From Psychrobacter urativorans (GTDB lineage Bacteria > Pseudomonadota > Gammaproteobacteria > Pseudomonadales > Moraxellaceae), in contig NZ_CAJHBR010000002.1 in NCBI RefSeq assembly GCF_904846695.1, positions 186,001-250,000 on the forward strand: 64,000 nucleotides of DNA, read 5' to 3'. Below, piece after piece: positions 1-9,390 of the stretch. Each line of letters begins with the position of its first letter. Within the stretch, counting starts at the first letter, position 1. A program made the translations under genes and the position numbers. Under the pieces are notes generated by a model, which was not told the origin of the DNA, ran no database searches, and saw nothing but the letters and a program-made list of their open reading frames with translations.

Positions 1-575
1 GGATGTCCAACACAGATAGCTGGATGATTATGCCGCTCATATACCGGCAGCTCAAATGGGAATAAGCATAGCACTAAGTCAGTCGCGGCTTTGATGCCAT
101 GAATACGGGACTCACGCCAAGCCCAAATCGAAGGGCTGACATACTGAACGCAGAACACCCCTTTTGGCTTAAGTTTTTTGGCGACCCGTAAATTGAAGTC
201 AGGGGCATCGATCCCAATAAACCAATCAATGTTGGCATTTTTAAAGGCAGTAAGTAACTCACGCCGTGCCTTGAATAGATCAGACAATTGGGCTAATACT
301 TCCACTAAGCCCATCACCGCTAGACGTGATAACGGAAAGATACTTTGCAGACCTTGTGCTTGCATCTTAGTGCCACCGACGCCAACCCAGACAATATCAT
401 CGCGCAGATTATTCATCTGCTGCATAAAGTCAGCCCCTAAGCTATCGCCAGATACTTCACCGGCTACTATCCCTATCACCAATGGCCTAGCTGCCGTTAC
501 CGGAACGGCTAGATGTTGATCAGTTGCTTGGTGAATCAACTCAGTGTCTTTAGCATACGAGATAGAATCAGTCAT
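1..575 (-). CDS. lpxB: Lipid-A-disaccharide synthase (3' part outside window)
   Basis: This reading frame is open from the ATG at 573-575 to the window edge, so only the first 191 codons are present. LpxB joins UDP-2,3-diacylglucosamine to lipid X to make the lipid A disaccharide at the inner membrane. The start region reads VIGIVAGEVSGDSLGA, the usual LpxB nucleotide-sugar glycine motif. Further on are WFIGIDAPDFNLRVAKKLK, YVSPSIWAWRESRI, and LCLFPFELPVY followed by CVGHP, all in the family order. The gene is divergent from the DAHP synthase gene across about 180 bases. Identification is secure; the C-terminal half cannot be judged. Confidence 0.93.
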   Translation of the reverse strand, partial: MTDSISYAKDTELIHQATDQHLAVPVTAARPLVIGIVAGEVSGDSLGADFMQQMNNLRDDIVWVGVGGTKMQAQGLQSIFPLSRLAVMGLVEVLAQLSDLFKARRELLTAFKNANIDWFIGIDAPDFNLRVAKKLKPKGVFCVQYVSPSIWAWRESRIHGIKAATDLVLCLFPFELPVYERHNHPAICVGH

Positions 576-755
576 AAAAAACTCTTAATAGTAATGATTT
601 ACTATGAATGGTATAACCATAAATAGAGAAGTATAACAAAATTTTGGTTTTGACATTCCAGTTATGAGTCAATAAAGTCGCCGACTGCCCTTGTCAACTC
701 AAGGTTTTCAAAGCATAATGAATATCCCTATAAATTAGTTAAACGACATATAATC

Positions 756-1838
756 ATGACAACACCAGCTACTCATAACGCAGATATTGATGACGTGAAT
801 ATTGAAAAGTTCATCCCCCTGATCACTCCCGCTGAGCTAAAAACTGAGCTTCCTCTTTCAAATGAAGCTTATAAAACAGTGCTGAAAGGTCGCCATACCA
901 TTCAAGATATCTTAGATGGTAAAGACAAACGCTTGTTTGTGGTTATTGGCCCTTGCTCTATCCATGATATCAAAGCCGCTCACGAATATGCTGATCGCTT
1001 AGCTATATTGGCCAAAGAGATTGAAGACAGTATCTTTGTAGTGATGCGCGTTTATTTTGAAAAGCCACGTACTACTGTGGGCTGGAAAGGCATGATTAAC
1101 GATCCTGATATGAATGATAGCTTCGATATCGAAAAGGGTCTGCGTCTCGCTCGTAAATTGCTATTGGAGTTAAATGAAAAAGGGCTGCCTTGTGCTACTG
1201 AAGCCCTCGATCCTAATACTCCCCAATACATGCAAGACTTGATCAGCTGGTCGGCGATTGGTGCTCGCACTACTGAGAGCCAAACCCACCGCGAGATGAG
1301 CTCAGGCTTATCCTGTCCAGTAGGTTTCAAAAATGGTACTGATGGCGGCATGACTGTAGCGGTTAATGCTATGCAAGCGGTCAAAGAAGGCCATAGCTTC
1401 TTGGGCTTGTCATCAGACGGTAAAGTATCAATTATCAAATCTAAGGGTAACCCATACGCCCACGTGGTATTGCGTGGCGGTAATGGCAAACCTAACTATG
1501 ATGAAACTGCTGTTGCCCAAGTAGAGAACGCTTTAGCTGAAGGCAAAACCAGCGGTAAGATTATGATCGACTCAAGCCATGCCAACTCAGGCAAAGATCC
1601 GTACTTGCAGCCAATGGTTATCAATAATGTCGCTGAACAAATCCAAAATGGCAATCAGTCAATCATTGGTATGATGATTGAGAGTCATCTTAAAGGCGGC
1701 AGTCAAAAACTAACTGCTGATTTGGACGCACTAGAGTATGGTGTCTCAATTACGGATGGTTGTCTCGATTGGGAAAGTACGGTCACTGCGCTACATAACT
1801 TACGTGATATGGTAAAAGACGTTTTGCCTACTCGTTAA
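756..1838 (+). CDS. aroF: 3-deoxy-7-phosphoheptulonate (DAHP) synthase, class I alpha
   Basis: The enzyme condenses phosphoenolpyruvate and erythrose 4-phosphate, the first step of aromatic amino acid synthesis. The 360-residue length is normal for the AroF/G/H group. Visible motifs are VVIGPCSIHD, RVYFEKPRTTVGWKG, SAIGARTTESQTHRE, PVGFKNGTDG and MIESHLKGG. The stretch TEALDPNTPQY is closer to the E. coli tyrosine-sensitive AroF, as I remember it, than to AroG or AroH, so the symbol aroF is chosen, but the feedback type is an inference. It is a single gene with its own terminator just downstream. Confidence 0.92.
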   Translation: MTTPATHNADIDDVNIEKFIPLITPAELKTELPLSNEAYKTVLKGRHTIQDILDGKDKRLFVVIGPCSIHDIKAAHEYADRLAILAKEIEDSIFVVMRVYFEKPRTTVGWKGMINDPDMNDSFDIEKGLRLARKLLLELNEKGLPCATEALDPNTPQYMQDLISWSAIGARTTESQTHREMSSGLSCPVGFKNGTDGGMTVAVNAMQAVKEGHSFLGLSSDGKVSIIKSKGNPYAHVVLRGGNGKPNYDETAVAQVENALAEGKTSGKIMIDSSHANSGKDPYLQPMVINNVAEQIQNGNQSIIGMMIESHLKGGSQKLTADLDALEYGVSITDGCLDWESTVTALHNLRDMVKDVLPTR

Positions 1839-1857
1839 ACTTAACAAGCATTAAACT

Positions 1858-1897
1858 AAAACCCCCTCTAGTATTGATTACTAGAGGGGGTTTTTTA
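1858..1897. terminator. Rho-independent terminator, probably bidirectional
   Basis: A 13-bp perfect stem (ACCCCCTCTAGTA at 1861-1873 with its complement at 1879-1891) around a 5-base loop is followed by a T run, and preceded by an A run. It lies 20 bases after the DAHP synthase stop and before the convergent end of pepN, so it can serve both. Confidence 0.9.
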
Positions 1898-1941
1898 ACG
1901 TTTATAATTTTATAGCATAATAAATTTTATAGCCTAATAAA

Positions 1942-4596
1942 TTATTTATCGGCGGCGCCAAGGACGCTGTCCAAGCTCTCCAATACGTGTTTGGAAGTCG
2001 ATTGCTGCTGCAATTCGCTGAGTTTGTCATGGGCTAGCTGACGACGGGGCTCTACCAAAGTATACCAACGGGCTAATACTTGTAATAGTCTAGAAGCCAT
2101 TACTGGGTTAGCATCATCGAGCTTTTTGATCACGCCAATATAGATATCTAAGCCTTCAGCGCTCCATAACACTGCCGGCTGGGCGGTAAAAGCACTGACC
2201 ACAGAGCGTATACGGTTCGGGGTATTCCAGTCAAAGTCAGCATGCGCCAACAAAGTGTTGATGGTATCAGTGCTCACATGACTACTAGAGGCTTGGACAC
2301 TAAACCAAAGATCTATCACTAAATCATCGTCTACAAAACGCTGATAAAAATCGGCCAAATACTTATCGGCCGTGGCTAGCTGATGGTTGACCATAGCCTT
2401 TAACGCCCCTAAGCGCTCAGTCATACAGCTGGCATTATCATACTGCTGCTGCGCCCATTGCTCAGCCCCAGCTACTTGTGCGCTCAAAGCCATATCAAGC
2501 ACTACATTACGTAATGCTCGTGCGCCTAAGTCTGCTGGCTTGTCTGAATAAGGTTGCAGAGGTAATTGCTCATATAATAGCGCCCACTGATCTTTTAGCG
2601 AATCAGCTACCTGACGATATAATTCTTCACGTTGCTGCTTGACCACTACTGGATCATAGTCAGCATTAATAGCTGCTGCTAGCTCTTGCGCTGAAGGTAT
2701 ATCGAGTAAACGCGCAGCCAGCATCGCATCAGTCGCCGCTAGTACTGGTAAAGTTTTTGCTAAAGCCTGCAAATAAACTTCTGGGCTACTCTTGGCATTA
2801 CTGCCTTGTAATAAGATACGGTTAACTAGCATTTGCGTTACTTGCCAGCGATTGAAGCCATTGGTCTCATGCGTCAATAAAAACGCCAAGTCTTCATCTT
2901 GATAGTCATAGTTAAGCTGTACTGGCGCACTGAAATCACGTAGTAACGAAACTACCGGTTCGCTGCTAATATTATCGAAGCTAAAGGTTTGCTGTGCTTG
3001 ATCAAGCAGTAACATACGCTCACTGACGATCTCTCCTGTTACTCTGTCGAACAAAGCGGTCGCCACCGGAATAGGCAATGGCTTGGGTGCTGCAAAGCCT
3101 GGTACCTGACGAGTCTGCTGGCTCAAGCTAATAGTCAGCGTTTGCGTCTGGCTATCATAATGCTGATGCCCTGACAACATCGGTGTCCCAGGCTGACAAT
3201 ACCAATCGATAAAGTCTTCAACTTTGCTATCGGTAATACTAAGTGCCGATAGGAAGTCTTCAACCGTTACTGCTTGTCCATCATAACGACGGAAGTACTC
3301 GTCAGTGCCTTTACGAAAGTTCTCAGGCCCTAAAGTATTGGCCAACATACGGACGATTTCAGCGCCTTTTTCATAGACCGTAGTAGTATAAAAGTTATTG
3401 ATCTCAACGAAGCTTTCAGGACGTACTGGATGCGCTAATGGCCCAGCATCCTCAGCGAATTGGTGCGCACGTAGAGTGGCCACATCATCGATACGTTGTA
3501 CTGCACTGGACTGTTGATCCGCTGAAAAAGATTGATCACGAAATACGGTAAAGCCTTCTTTTAGGCACAATTGGAACCAATCACGGCAAGTTATGCGGTT
3601 ACCCGTCCAGTTATGAAAATATTCATGGGCAATAACCGCTTTTACGTTGAAACTGCGGGCATCAGTAGTAGTCTCAGGGCTGGATAATACACAAGCCGTA
3701 TTAAAGATATTTAAACCCTTATTCTCCATAGCCCCCATGTTGAACTGGCTGACCGCAACGATCATATAGCGGTCTAAGTCGTAGGCGCGGCCATAATTGA
3801 CTTCGTCCCAGACCATCGAGTCTTTTAGAGCTTGCATGCCGACATGACACTTATCAATGTCACTGGCTTTGGCAAATAGCTCAAGCGTAACCTCACGACC
3901 TTCGCTAGTCGTATGCTGGTCAGTTAGCACGGCCAAGTCAGCAAAGACGCAAGCGAACAAGTAGCTTGGCTTATTAGTGGGATCATGCCAGATTGCATAG
4001 TGACGATCAGGGGCGCCAGCCACCTCACCTTGCTCAACCAAGTTACCATTGCCTAGTAAGGTGGGATAACGCTTATCCGCCTCAAGACGAGTGGTAAATA
4101 TCGCTAGCACATCAGGGCGATCAGGATAAAAAGTAATCTTGCGAAAGCCCTCAGGCTCACACTGCGTGACAAACATAGTTTCGCTACCACTACCGGCTAT
4201 ATACAAGCCTTCAAGCGCCGTATTAGTCTGTGGGCTGAGGCGTACTTGCAACTCTAGTGTCAACTGCTCTGGTGCATCGGTTATGATCAGTTGACCATGC
4301 TGCTGCTGATACTGCCCTTCATCGAGCGCTTGACCGTTAACCTTAATGGCTAATAGCTCAATGTCTTCACCGAATAATATTAAGTCTCCTGCTGTCTGAC
4401 GTGTCATTACTAACTTACTATCAACAGTAGCGTGATCAGCAAATATCTTGATATCTAAATCAACAGTTTCAACGGCAAAAATCGGTGGCTGATAGTCTTT
4501 TAGATTAATTTTATGACTACTTTCATTAGGCTCATGCGCTGGAATATCAGGCATTTCAATGTTAATAATGTTAGCATCGTTCTCAGCAGTAGACAT
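1942..4596 (-). CDS. pepN: Aminopeptidase N (M1 zinc metallopeptidase)
   Basis: This 884-residue protein matches the bacterial PepN length. It removes N-terminal residues from cytoplasmic peptides. The substrate-binding GAMEN motif is at residues 288-292, the zinc motif HEYFH at 324-328, and the third zinc ligand lies in LKEG at Glu347. The C-terminal region is the long helical PepN domain. The N terminus carries about 25 residues more than I would expect before the catalytic beta domain. The gene stands alone, leftward, with its 3' end facing the DAHP synthase terminator. Confidence 0.96.
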   Translation of the reverse strand: MSTAENDANIINIEMPDIPAHEPNESSHKINLKDYQPPIFAVETVDLDIKIFADHATVDSKLVMTRQTAGDLILFGEDIELLAIKVNGQALDEGQYQQQHGQLIITDAPEQLTLELQVRLSPQTNTALEGLYIAGSGSETMFVTQCEPEGFRKITFYPDRPDVLAIFTTRLEADKRYPTLLGNGNLVEQGEVAGAPDRHYAIWHDPTNKPSYLFACVFADLAVLTDQHTTSEGREVTLELFAKASDIDKCHVGMQALKDSMVWDEVNYGRAYDLDRYMIVAVSQFNMGAMENKGLNIFNTACVLSSPETTTDARSFNVKAVIAHEYFHNWTGNRITCRDWFQLCLKEGFTVFRDQSFSADQQSSAVQRIDDVATLRAHQFAEDAGPLAHPVRPESFVEINNFYTTTVYEKGAEIVRMLANTLGPENFRKGTDEYFRRYDGQAVTVEDFLSALSITDSKVEDFIDWYCQPGTPMLSGHQHYDSQTQTLTISLSQQTRQVPGFAAPKPLPIPVATALFDRVTGEIVSERMLLLDQAQQTFSFDNISSEPVVSLLRDFSAPVQLNYDYQDEDLAFLLTHETNGFNRWQVTQMLVNRILLQGSNAKSSPEVYLQALAKTLPVLAATDAMLAARLLDIPSAQELAAAINADYDPVVVKQQREELYRQVADSLKDQWALLYEQLPLQPYSDKPADLGARALRNVVLDMALSAQVAGAEQWAQQQYDNASCMTERLGALKAMVNHQLATADKYLADFYQRFVDDDLVIDLWFSVQASSSHVSTDTINTLLAHADFDWNTPNRIRSVVSAFTAQPAVLWSAEGLDIYIGVIKKLDDANPVMASRLLQVLARWYTLVEPRRQLAHDKLSELQQQSTSKHVLESLDSVLGAADK

Positions 4597-5141
4597 GGTG
4601 TTTCCTATTTAAGTTAATATAATTATAAGGTGTTAATGGCGTTCACAAAATCAATAATACGCTGCTATATCCATACAGTTTTTAGATAAGGTCTGGCTGT
4701 TACAAGGACTAAAATGGTAAAGTTATACCCTAGCTTTACTAGAGCTTTATAATGGCCTTTTTATAATACTGTTTTTATAATGACAATCTTTTTATAATAA
4801 TACAGTCTTTATAATAATAGTCTTATTGCTTAATTGGTTTAAACATTCTCATTTCAAGCGCACTGATATAAACTTTCATTACTACTCAATAACTAGGCTG
4901 TGATTTATCCTGCTAAAAGAGGATAGTTATAAAAATGACGCTGGTAAAAAATAATAATTATGAACAATGACACGATAAATAGCATTAGTGATAAACAAAG
5001 TTTTTTCAAAGACTTATCATCATAGAACATGAAAAACTATTAACATAAAATTTTATGCCTTGCTGTATTAGCACTTCGAGTTTAGCAGGCAGAACGGTAT
5101 CCTATTATTAGCTTGTAAACTTAAAAAAATGGTCTGCCCTT
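4597..5141. other. Intergenic, AT-rich, with short T/A repeats
   Basis: No convincing gene is seen in these 545 bases. Between about 4746 and 4826 the motif TTTTTATAAT recurs about five times with short spacers, an irregular direct-repeat cluster between the pepN start and the next rightward gene. It must hold the promoters of both divergent genes, but no operator is recognisable. Confidence 0.5.
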
Positions 5142-5765
5142 ATGACAAATCGCTCTATGCAAACTACTGTTACGCTGCCGCTATTAAAAACTTATGTCAA
5201 CGCTCTATCGGCTACCTTAGCGGCTGAGGCTGCTGCACCAATAGCTAACGATAGCAATACTAGCACTAACGCTGAGCTATTATGGATAGTGGAAGATCAA
5301 GCCGCTTTGGGGCAGCTAGAGTCTAAGTCATTATTTGAGACTGATGCTAATACTAAACCCAGTAAGCAGCAACAGCCATCAGTAGAATACAGCGCAACCA
5401 CCTTACCAATGCTGGCTAAACAAAATATGCTCGGCCGTTATCAATTGGCTTGTTTTTGGCTACCTAACTTGACAGCAGAGTTGCTACCAGCTTATATTCC
5501 ACTATTAATGCGCTACCGAGATCTGTATGCTGCTCATGTGATTATTGCCGTGCAGCAGAGTATTAATCTACGTGCTTATGGCTTTATTCCCTTTGATATC
5601 GTTGCTGATGTAGTTACAGATACGGCTGTAGTTACTGATAGGCAAATATCGTCTTCTGACATCGTCCTCTGGCAATTCAATCTCTATAACTATAAACGCT
5701 TACCCAATTGGTTGAACAGTGACTATTGGGCCAATCCTGAAAACTGGGATAAACATCGCTGGTAA
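5142..5765 (+). CDS. Hypothetical protein, possibly DUF6231 family
   Basis: A 207-residue protein without signal peptide or membrane segment. The N-terminal third is rich in Ala, Ser, Asn and Gln and looks unstructured. The second half contains a hydrophobic core (QLACFWLPNLTAELLPAYIP, then HVIIAVQQ and LRAYGFIPFDIV) and ends with a Trp/Asn-rich tail (LNSDYWANPENWDKHRW). This pattern resembles small alpha/beta proteins that I recall as DUF6231 in Pseudomonas and Moraxellaceae, but I do not recognise a function. The start is the first ATG of the frame. It has no obvious operon partner. Confidence 0.7.
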   Translation: MTNRSMQTTVTLPLLKTYVNALSATLAAEAAAPIANDSNTSTNAELLWIVEDQAALGQLESKSLFETDANTKPSKQQQPSVEYSATTLPMLAKQNMLGRYQLACFWLPNLTAELLPAYIPLLMRYRDLYAAHVIIAVQQSINLRAYGFIPFDIVADVVTDTAVVTDRQISSSDIVLWQFNLYNYKRLPNWLNSDYWANPENWDKHRW

Positions 5766-6089
5766 TAAATAAGCTACTAGAGCGTTGCGAAGCATTTTAT
5801 TAACCATTTTGCTAAAAACTATCTATAATCAACAGCGCAGAATAAAGCTCTAGTACCATACTATTATTCTACTATTATCAATAGTGCTAACAGTAGCTAT
5901 AACTGTCTTGCCTTAGCCTACAAATATCACATCCCATATCTAAGCTATTAATAGTAGACTTTGCTGACATTTACAGTAATACTATTTACATAACGTAACA
6001 TCGACTCTACTATGAGCAGCGATTGTATAGGTTTTATTATAAACTGTTTTTAACAATAACAAATTCAATTGAGAATTTAGGAGCTAAGC
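5766..6089. other. Intergenic upstream of pal
   Basis: These 324 bases contain no gene. A 9-base inverted repeat (TACTAGAGC near 5773 and GCTCTAGTA near 5852) is too widely spaced for a terminator. A good ribosome binding site, TAGGAG, stands about 7 bases before the pal ATG. Confidence 0.5.
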
Positions 6090-6638
6090 ATGTCAAGTTA
6101 TTCTATCCAAACTGGTACTACTAATAATCGTTTTGCTAAAATTGCTGCTCTAGCAGTATTATCAACAGCCGTAGTATTGACTACTGGTTGTGCGACTAAA
6201 CGTGCCACTTCAGAAGTTGTGATTGCGCCTTTAGGTATTCCAGGTGGACAAGTAGGCTATAACAACGGTGCCTTAGTTAATAACTCAGACGCCGTCATCA
6301 GTGCTGCTAGTAATCTACAAGCTGTAGTTTATTTCGGTTTTGATAGCAGTGAGATTACTCCTCAAGCTGCTGCCATCTTAAATCAACACGCCAACTTACT
6401 AAGTTCAAACCCATCGGCTAGCGTTCTTATCGCTGGTAACACTGATGAGCGTGGCAGCCGTGAGTATAACATCGCATTGGGTGAGCGCCGTGCACAATCA
6501 GCAAGTGCTTATTTAGCTAGTCAAGGGGTATCTGCTAACAATATCCGAGTGATCAGCTATGGCGAAGAACGTCCTGCCGCTGCTGGTAACACTGAAGAAG
6601 CCTACGCCTTAAATCGTCGTGCTGAGCTGTCTTATTAA
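6090..6638 (+). CDS. pal: Peptidoglycan-associated lipoprotein Pal (OmpA-like)
   Basis: A 182-residue lipoprotein. The signal segment ends in the lipobox LTTGC with Cys34 as the lipidated residue. Residues 77-182 form an OmpA-like peptidoglycan-binding domain with YFGFDSSEITPQ, NTDERGSREYNIALGERRA and VISYGEERPAA, which is the Pal signature rather than general OmpA. Pal anchors the outer membrane to the cell wall and works with TolB during division. No tolQRAB genes are adjacent. The first Asp-binding motif begins GNTDERG, where E. coli has GHADERG, a mild difference. A separate Pal paralogue elsewhere cannot be excluded. Confidence 0.85.
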   Translation: MSSYSIQTGTTNNRFAKIAALAVLSTAVVLTTGCATKRATSEVVIAPLGIPGGQVGYNNGALVNNSDAVISAASNLQAVVYFGFDSSEITPQAAAILNQHANLLSSNPSASVLIAGNTDERGSREYNIALGERRAQSASAYLASQGVSANNIRVISYGEERPAAAGNTEEAYALNRRAELSY

Positions 6639-6701
6639 TAATTGCTAGTCAATCAATCATTGATAAAATTGATAAAAGTGCAGCAATAAAAATCTAGTAA
6701 T

Positions 6702-6736
6702 AAAAGTCCAGTAAGATAATTACTGGGCTTTTTTTA
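6702..6736 (+). terminator. Rho-independent terminator after pal
   Basis: An 11-bp stem with one G-U pair (AAGTCCAGTAA at 6704-6714, TTACTGGGCTT at 6720-6730) encloses a 5-base loop and is followed by a T run. Confidence 0.85.
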
Positions 6737-6837
6737 ATACTGGCTCATTGAAGAGCGACCCAAAGCATTTAACAATATGTAGTTATAAAGGGGTCAACAC
6801 TCCTTATCTACTTACCCTTTACTGATAGACGTTAACC

Positions 6838-7716
6838 ATGCTAACCCTTGAAGCCATCACTCTAGATAATATTCGCTATGAGCCACTAGCGGCTACGAGC
6901 TGGTGCGCTACAGCTACTATCAGTACTGCTTTAATGGCACCCGTTATACTGTGGCCGCAGTTGCGCAGTCACCTCCCCAGCCAGCTAGCACCCTATCCAG
7001 ACCCCTGCTCTGACTGCCCAAATACTAGGGATATACCCTTATTATACTGGAACAAGGTCAGCCAACAGCAGCCATTGTCTATCCTTGCAGTTGCTCATCA
7101 TAAGCGCCAACAGCAGCGTAAAGGCGTACGTCTTTTATTAAAAGACTTACTTAAAAAGCTAAATATTACCGACCATTTAGATGACTCAGCATTCCCTTAT
7201 CGTCTTAGTAATAGCGGCTATTATGTTTGCTTTAGTCACTCCGATGATCATACTCAACGTTTTTCAAAGCAGGTGAATAGCAGTCCACGCTTTGAGTATA
7301 AGTTACAAAGCAAAGTTGCCGTAGCTATCAGCTTGCGCTGTGCAATCGGTATCGATATCGAAACCCAACTTGTTGCTTGGCCGACTGTCCAGCGTTATTA
7401 TCACGCTAATGAGCTGCTAATACTAGCCACTCTGCCCCAGTCAAAACGCGATATCACCGCCAAATATCTATGGCAGCTAAAAGAAAGTATGATAAAAATC
7501 AACAATGCCAAATTGGCTCAAGGATTGGGGGTAGACTACAGTGCTATTATCCCAGTTCTAAAAAGCAAGCTTAGTGCTACAGGCTTTGCTAGTCATCCTA
7601 TAAAAAGTAATTTAACAGCTACTCATTCAACTTCAATCATCAATGAGATAGAGGTAGGGAAAACTAGCTATCAGCTAGCCATACTAGCAGAACAACAGAC
7701 TTTGGTTGTTTTTTAG
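6838..7716 (+). CDS. 4'-phosphopantetheinyl transferase (Sfp/AcpT type)
   Basis: The 292-residue protein carries the two signatures of the Sfp-type superfamily: IGIDIE at residues 170-175 (Mg-binding Asp and Glu) and WQLKESMIK at 212-220 (Glu and Lys). CFSHSDD at 131-137 fits the usual substrate-binding SHS-type segment. Such enzymes transfer phosphopantetheine from coenzyme A to a carrier-protein serine. The N-terminal 80 residues are longer than in E. coli AcpT. No polyketide, peptide-synthetase or fatty-acid genes are adjacent, so the carrier is unknown; it may act on the fatty acid acyl carrier protein. Confidence 0.85.
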   Translation: MLTLEAITLDNIRYEPLAATSWCATATISTALMAPVILWPQLRSHLPSQLAPYPDPCSDCPNTRDIPLLYWNKVSQQQPLSILAVAHHKRQQQRKGVRLLLKDLLKKLNITDHLDDSAFPYRLSNSGYYVCFSHSDDHTQRFSKQVNSSPRFEYKLQSKVAVAISLRCAIGIDIETQLVAWPTVQRYYHANELLILATLPQSKRDITAKYLWQLKESMIKINNAKLAQGLGVDYSAIIPVLKSKLSATGFASHPIKSNLTATHSTSIINEIEVGKTSYQLAILAEQQTLVVF

Positions 7717-7789
7717 AGTTTATTATTCTCACACTGCTAACTGTTTCACTACTGATGGGCATTGCTATAATAAAAAATTGTATTTATAG

Positions 7790-7823
7790 AACAAAAAAAA
7801 CGACCCGAAGGTCGTTTTTTTAT
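7790..7823. terminator. Bidirectional terminator
   Basis: A compact hairpin, AAAAAACGACC then CGAA then GGTCGTTTTTT, with A and T runs on its two sides. It sits between the convergent phosphopantetheinyl transferase and outer-membrane protein genes. Confidence 0.9.
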
Positions 7824-7861
7824 TACTTTGCTATTTATAGAAGAATAACCTTTTCTATAAA

Positions 7862-8704
7862 TTAGAAGCGGTAAGTTGCGCCTAGTTTAACGATTGGTAA
7901 CCACTCGATAAAGTTTTTATCTTCTAGTTCAGCTTGAGCTTTTTGAGCAACAGTAGCTGAAGTTTCACCTGTTGGTGCGTTGTTTTCATCTCTGATAGAA
8001 CCATTAACACCACCAACTGAACGAACTTCTGCATCAGTTTTACCTAAGTATGCAGCACCGATTTCACCAAACACACCGAAGTTATTAGTGATGTTAGGAC
8101 GGAAACCTAGAGTAGCATAAGGTGCTAGTTTGTTGCGATGATCGATAGAACCTTTCAATACGCCTACATCGTCTGCTTTGTATTGAACGCCATCAATTTT
8201 GTAAACGCCGCCATTAGGGTTAGAAGTAACTTCGATATCGTTGTCAGGAACGATGATACCAGCACCCATAGTGAACCAGTTACCAGCAGGACGTAGTTGG
8301 ACGCCCATATACGGGTTGCTGAAGTCTGAATCAACATCGTAGTTTACGTCGTTAGCATCAAAGTCGCCGCCGAATAGATCAGCAACATCGCCACCTGCCC
8401 AACCAGCTTGTAATTCAACTTTATCATTTAAGCTAAAGCCAACGTTAGCACCATAACCTAAAGTACCCACTTCAGCACTGATAGAAGCTGGATGAGTTAG
8501 AGTATTAAAGATAGTTTTAGTACCGCCAACTACCGCGCCAGTAGTGTTACGAATAACACCAGCATCTTGGTAAGCATAAGCAGGTGCAGCTGTAGTGTAA
8601 ACAACTGGTGCTACTTCACTGTCAACAACAATGATAGGTGCAGCTAGAGCAGCACTTGATGCCAAAACAGCTGCAGTAATAGCAGTATATTTAATAAGTT
8701 TCAC
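7862..8704 (-). CDS. Outer-membrane beta-barrel protein, YfaZ-like
   Basis: A 280-residue exported protein. It has a clear signal peptide (MKLIKYTAITAAVLASSAALA) and ends in the aromatic YRF typical of outer-membrane barrels. Alternating segments such as EVGTLGYGANVGFSL, YMGVQLRP and LAPYATLGFRPNI look like amphipathic strands. It resembles YfaZ-type barrels by layout only. The start is GTG at 8702-8704, chosen because AGGAG stands about 7 bases upstream and the signal peptide follows at once. The gene is monocistronic with a long upstream region. Confidence 0.7.
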   Translation of the reverse strand: MKLIKYTAITAAVLASSAALAAPIIVVDSEVAPVVYTTAAPAYAYQDAGVIRNTTGAVVGGTKTIFNTLTHPASISAEVGTLGYGANVGFSLNDKVELQAGWAGGDVADLFGGDFDANDVNYDVDSDFSNPYMGVQLRPAGNWFTMGAGIIVPDNDIEVTSNPNGGVYKIDGVQYKADDVGVLKGSIDHRNKLAPYATLGFRPNITNNFGVFGEIGAAYLGKTDAEVRSVGGVNGSIRDENNAPTGETSATVAQKAQAELEDKNFIEWLPIVKLGATYRF

Positions 8705-9390
8705 GGTTATTCTCCTAAAGTATGAAATAGCTAACCCAAAAAAAACGATTATTTTCTTTCTTTTTAAACAATCATTTTGTTGAGCAGATTAAAACAATTT
8801 TGATGCAAAAAGTCACCCCTAAAGACGCACTTTTTATTTATCATTATGTAAAGATTGCGTATAAATTGTAATCATTACTACGCAAATCTATGAATACAGG
8901 GTTTATAGTTACAATACGGTCATAAAGACGATATATAAGTAACCCTATCCTGTATACAGCGAACTATTATTAGGGCTGCCCTATAATAATTCAATAGCGA
9001 TTAGTAAATTTTTAATTTTCAGCTGCTTAGTTAAGCACCAATAATTGCTCATTGTGACTCATTTGTAACTAAGGTCTGAATAACAGCGCATAGAATATAG
9101 TATTTACATATCATCAAATGTTGTGATTTGTTAATTAACACAAAAAATGTTACAAATGATTTCTATCGACTCTATGTAAGCATTATAGCTTGATAAATAT
9201 TGAATTTGAGTCAAGCTTTGTAAACTAGTACCTAATAATAGTTATAGATTCAAATTATTTTTTAATTTTAAGTTATAGCGTGTTGAACTATTCAGCAATA
9301 GACACCGCTATGGTCGAAGGTTAGACATGGCATAACGGATACAGTCATTGGTGCTATCAGTAGCAACTTACTAGCCAATTGAAACTAGCA
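8705..9390. other. Long intergenic region upstream of the barrel protein
   Basis: No gene is evident in 686 bases. It presumably holds the promoter of the leftward barrel protein. An imperfect inverted repeat around 8970-8992 (ATTATTAGGGC and GCCCTATAATAAT) may be a regulatory hairpin. The rest is featureless AT-rich DNA. Confidence 0.45.

Noticed and set aside
178-519. 113-codon rightward frame near the left edge
   Set aside because: It is antisense to lpxB, whose frame matches its family throughout.
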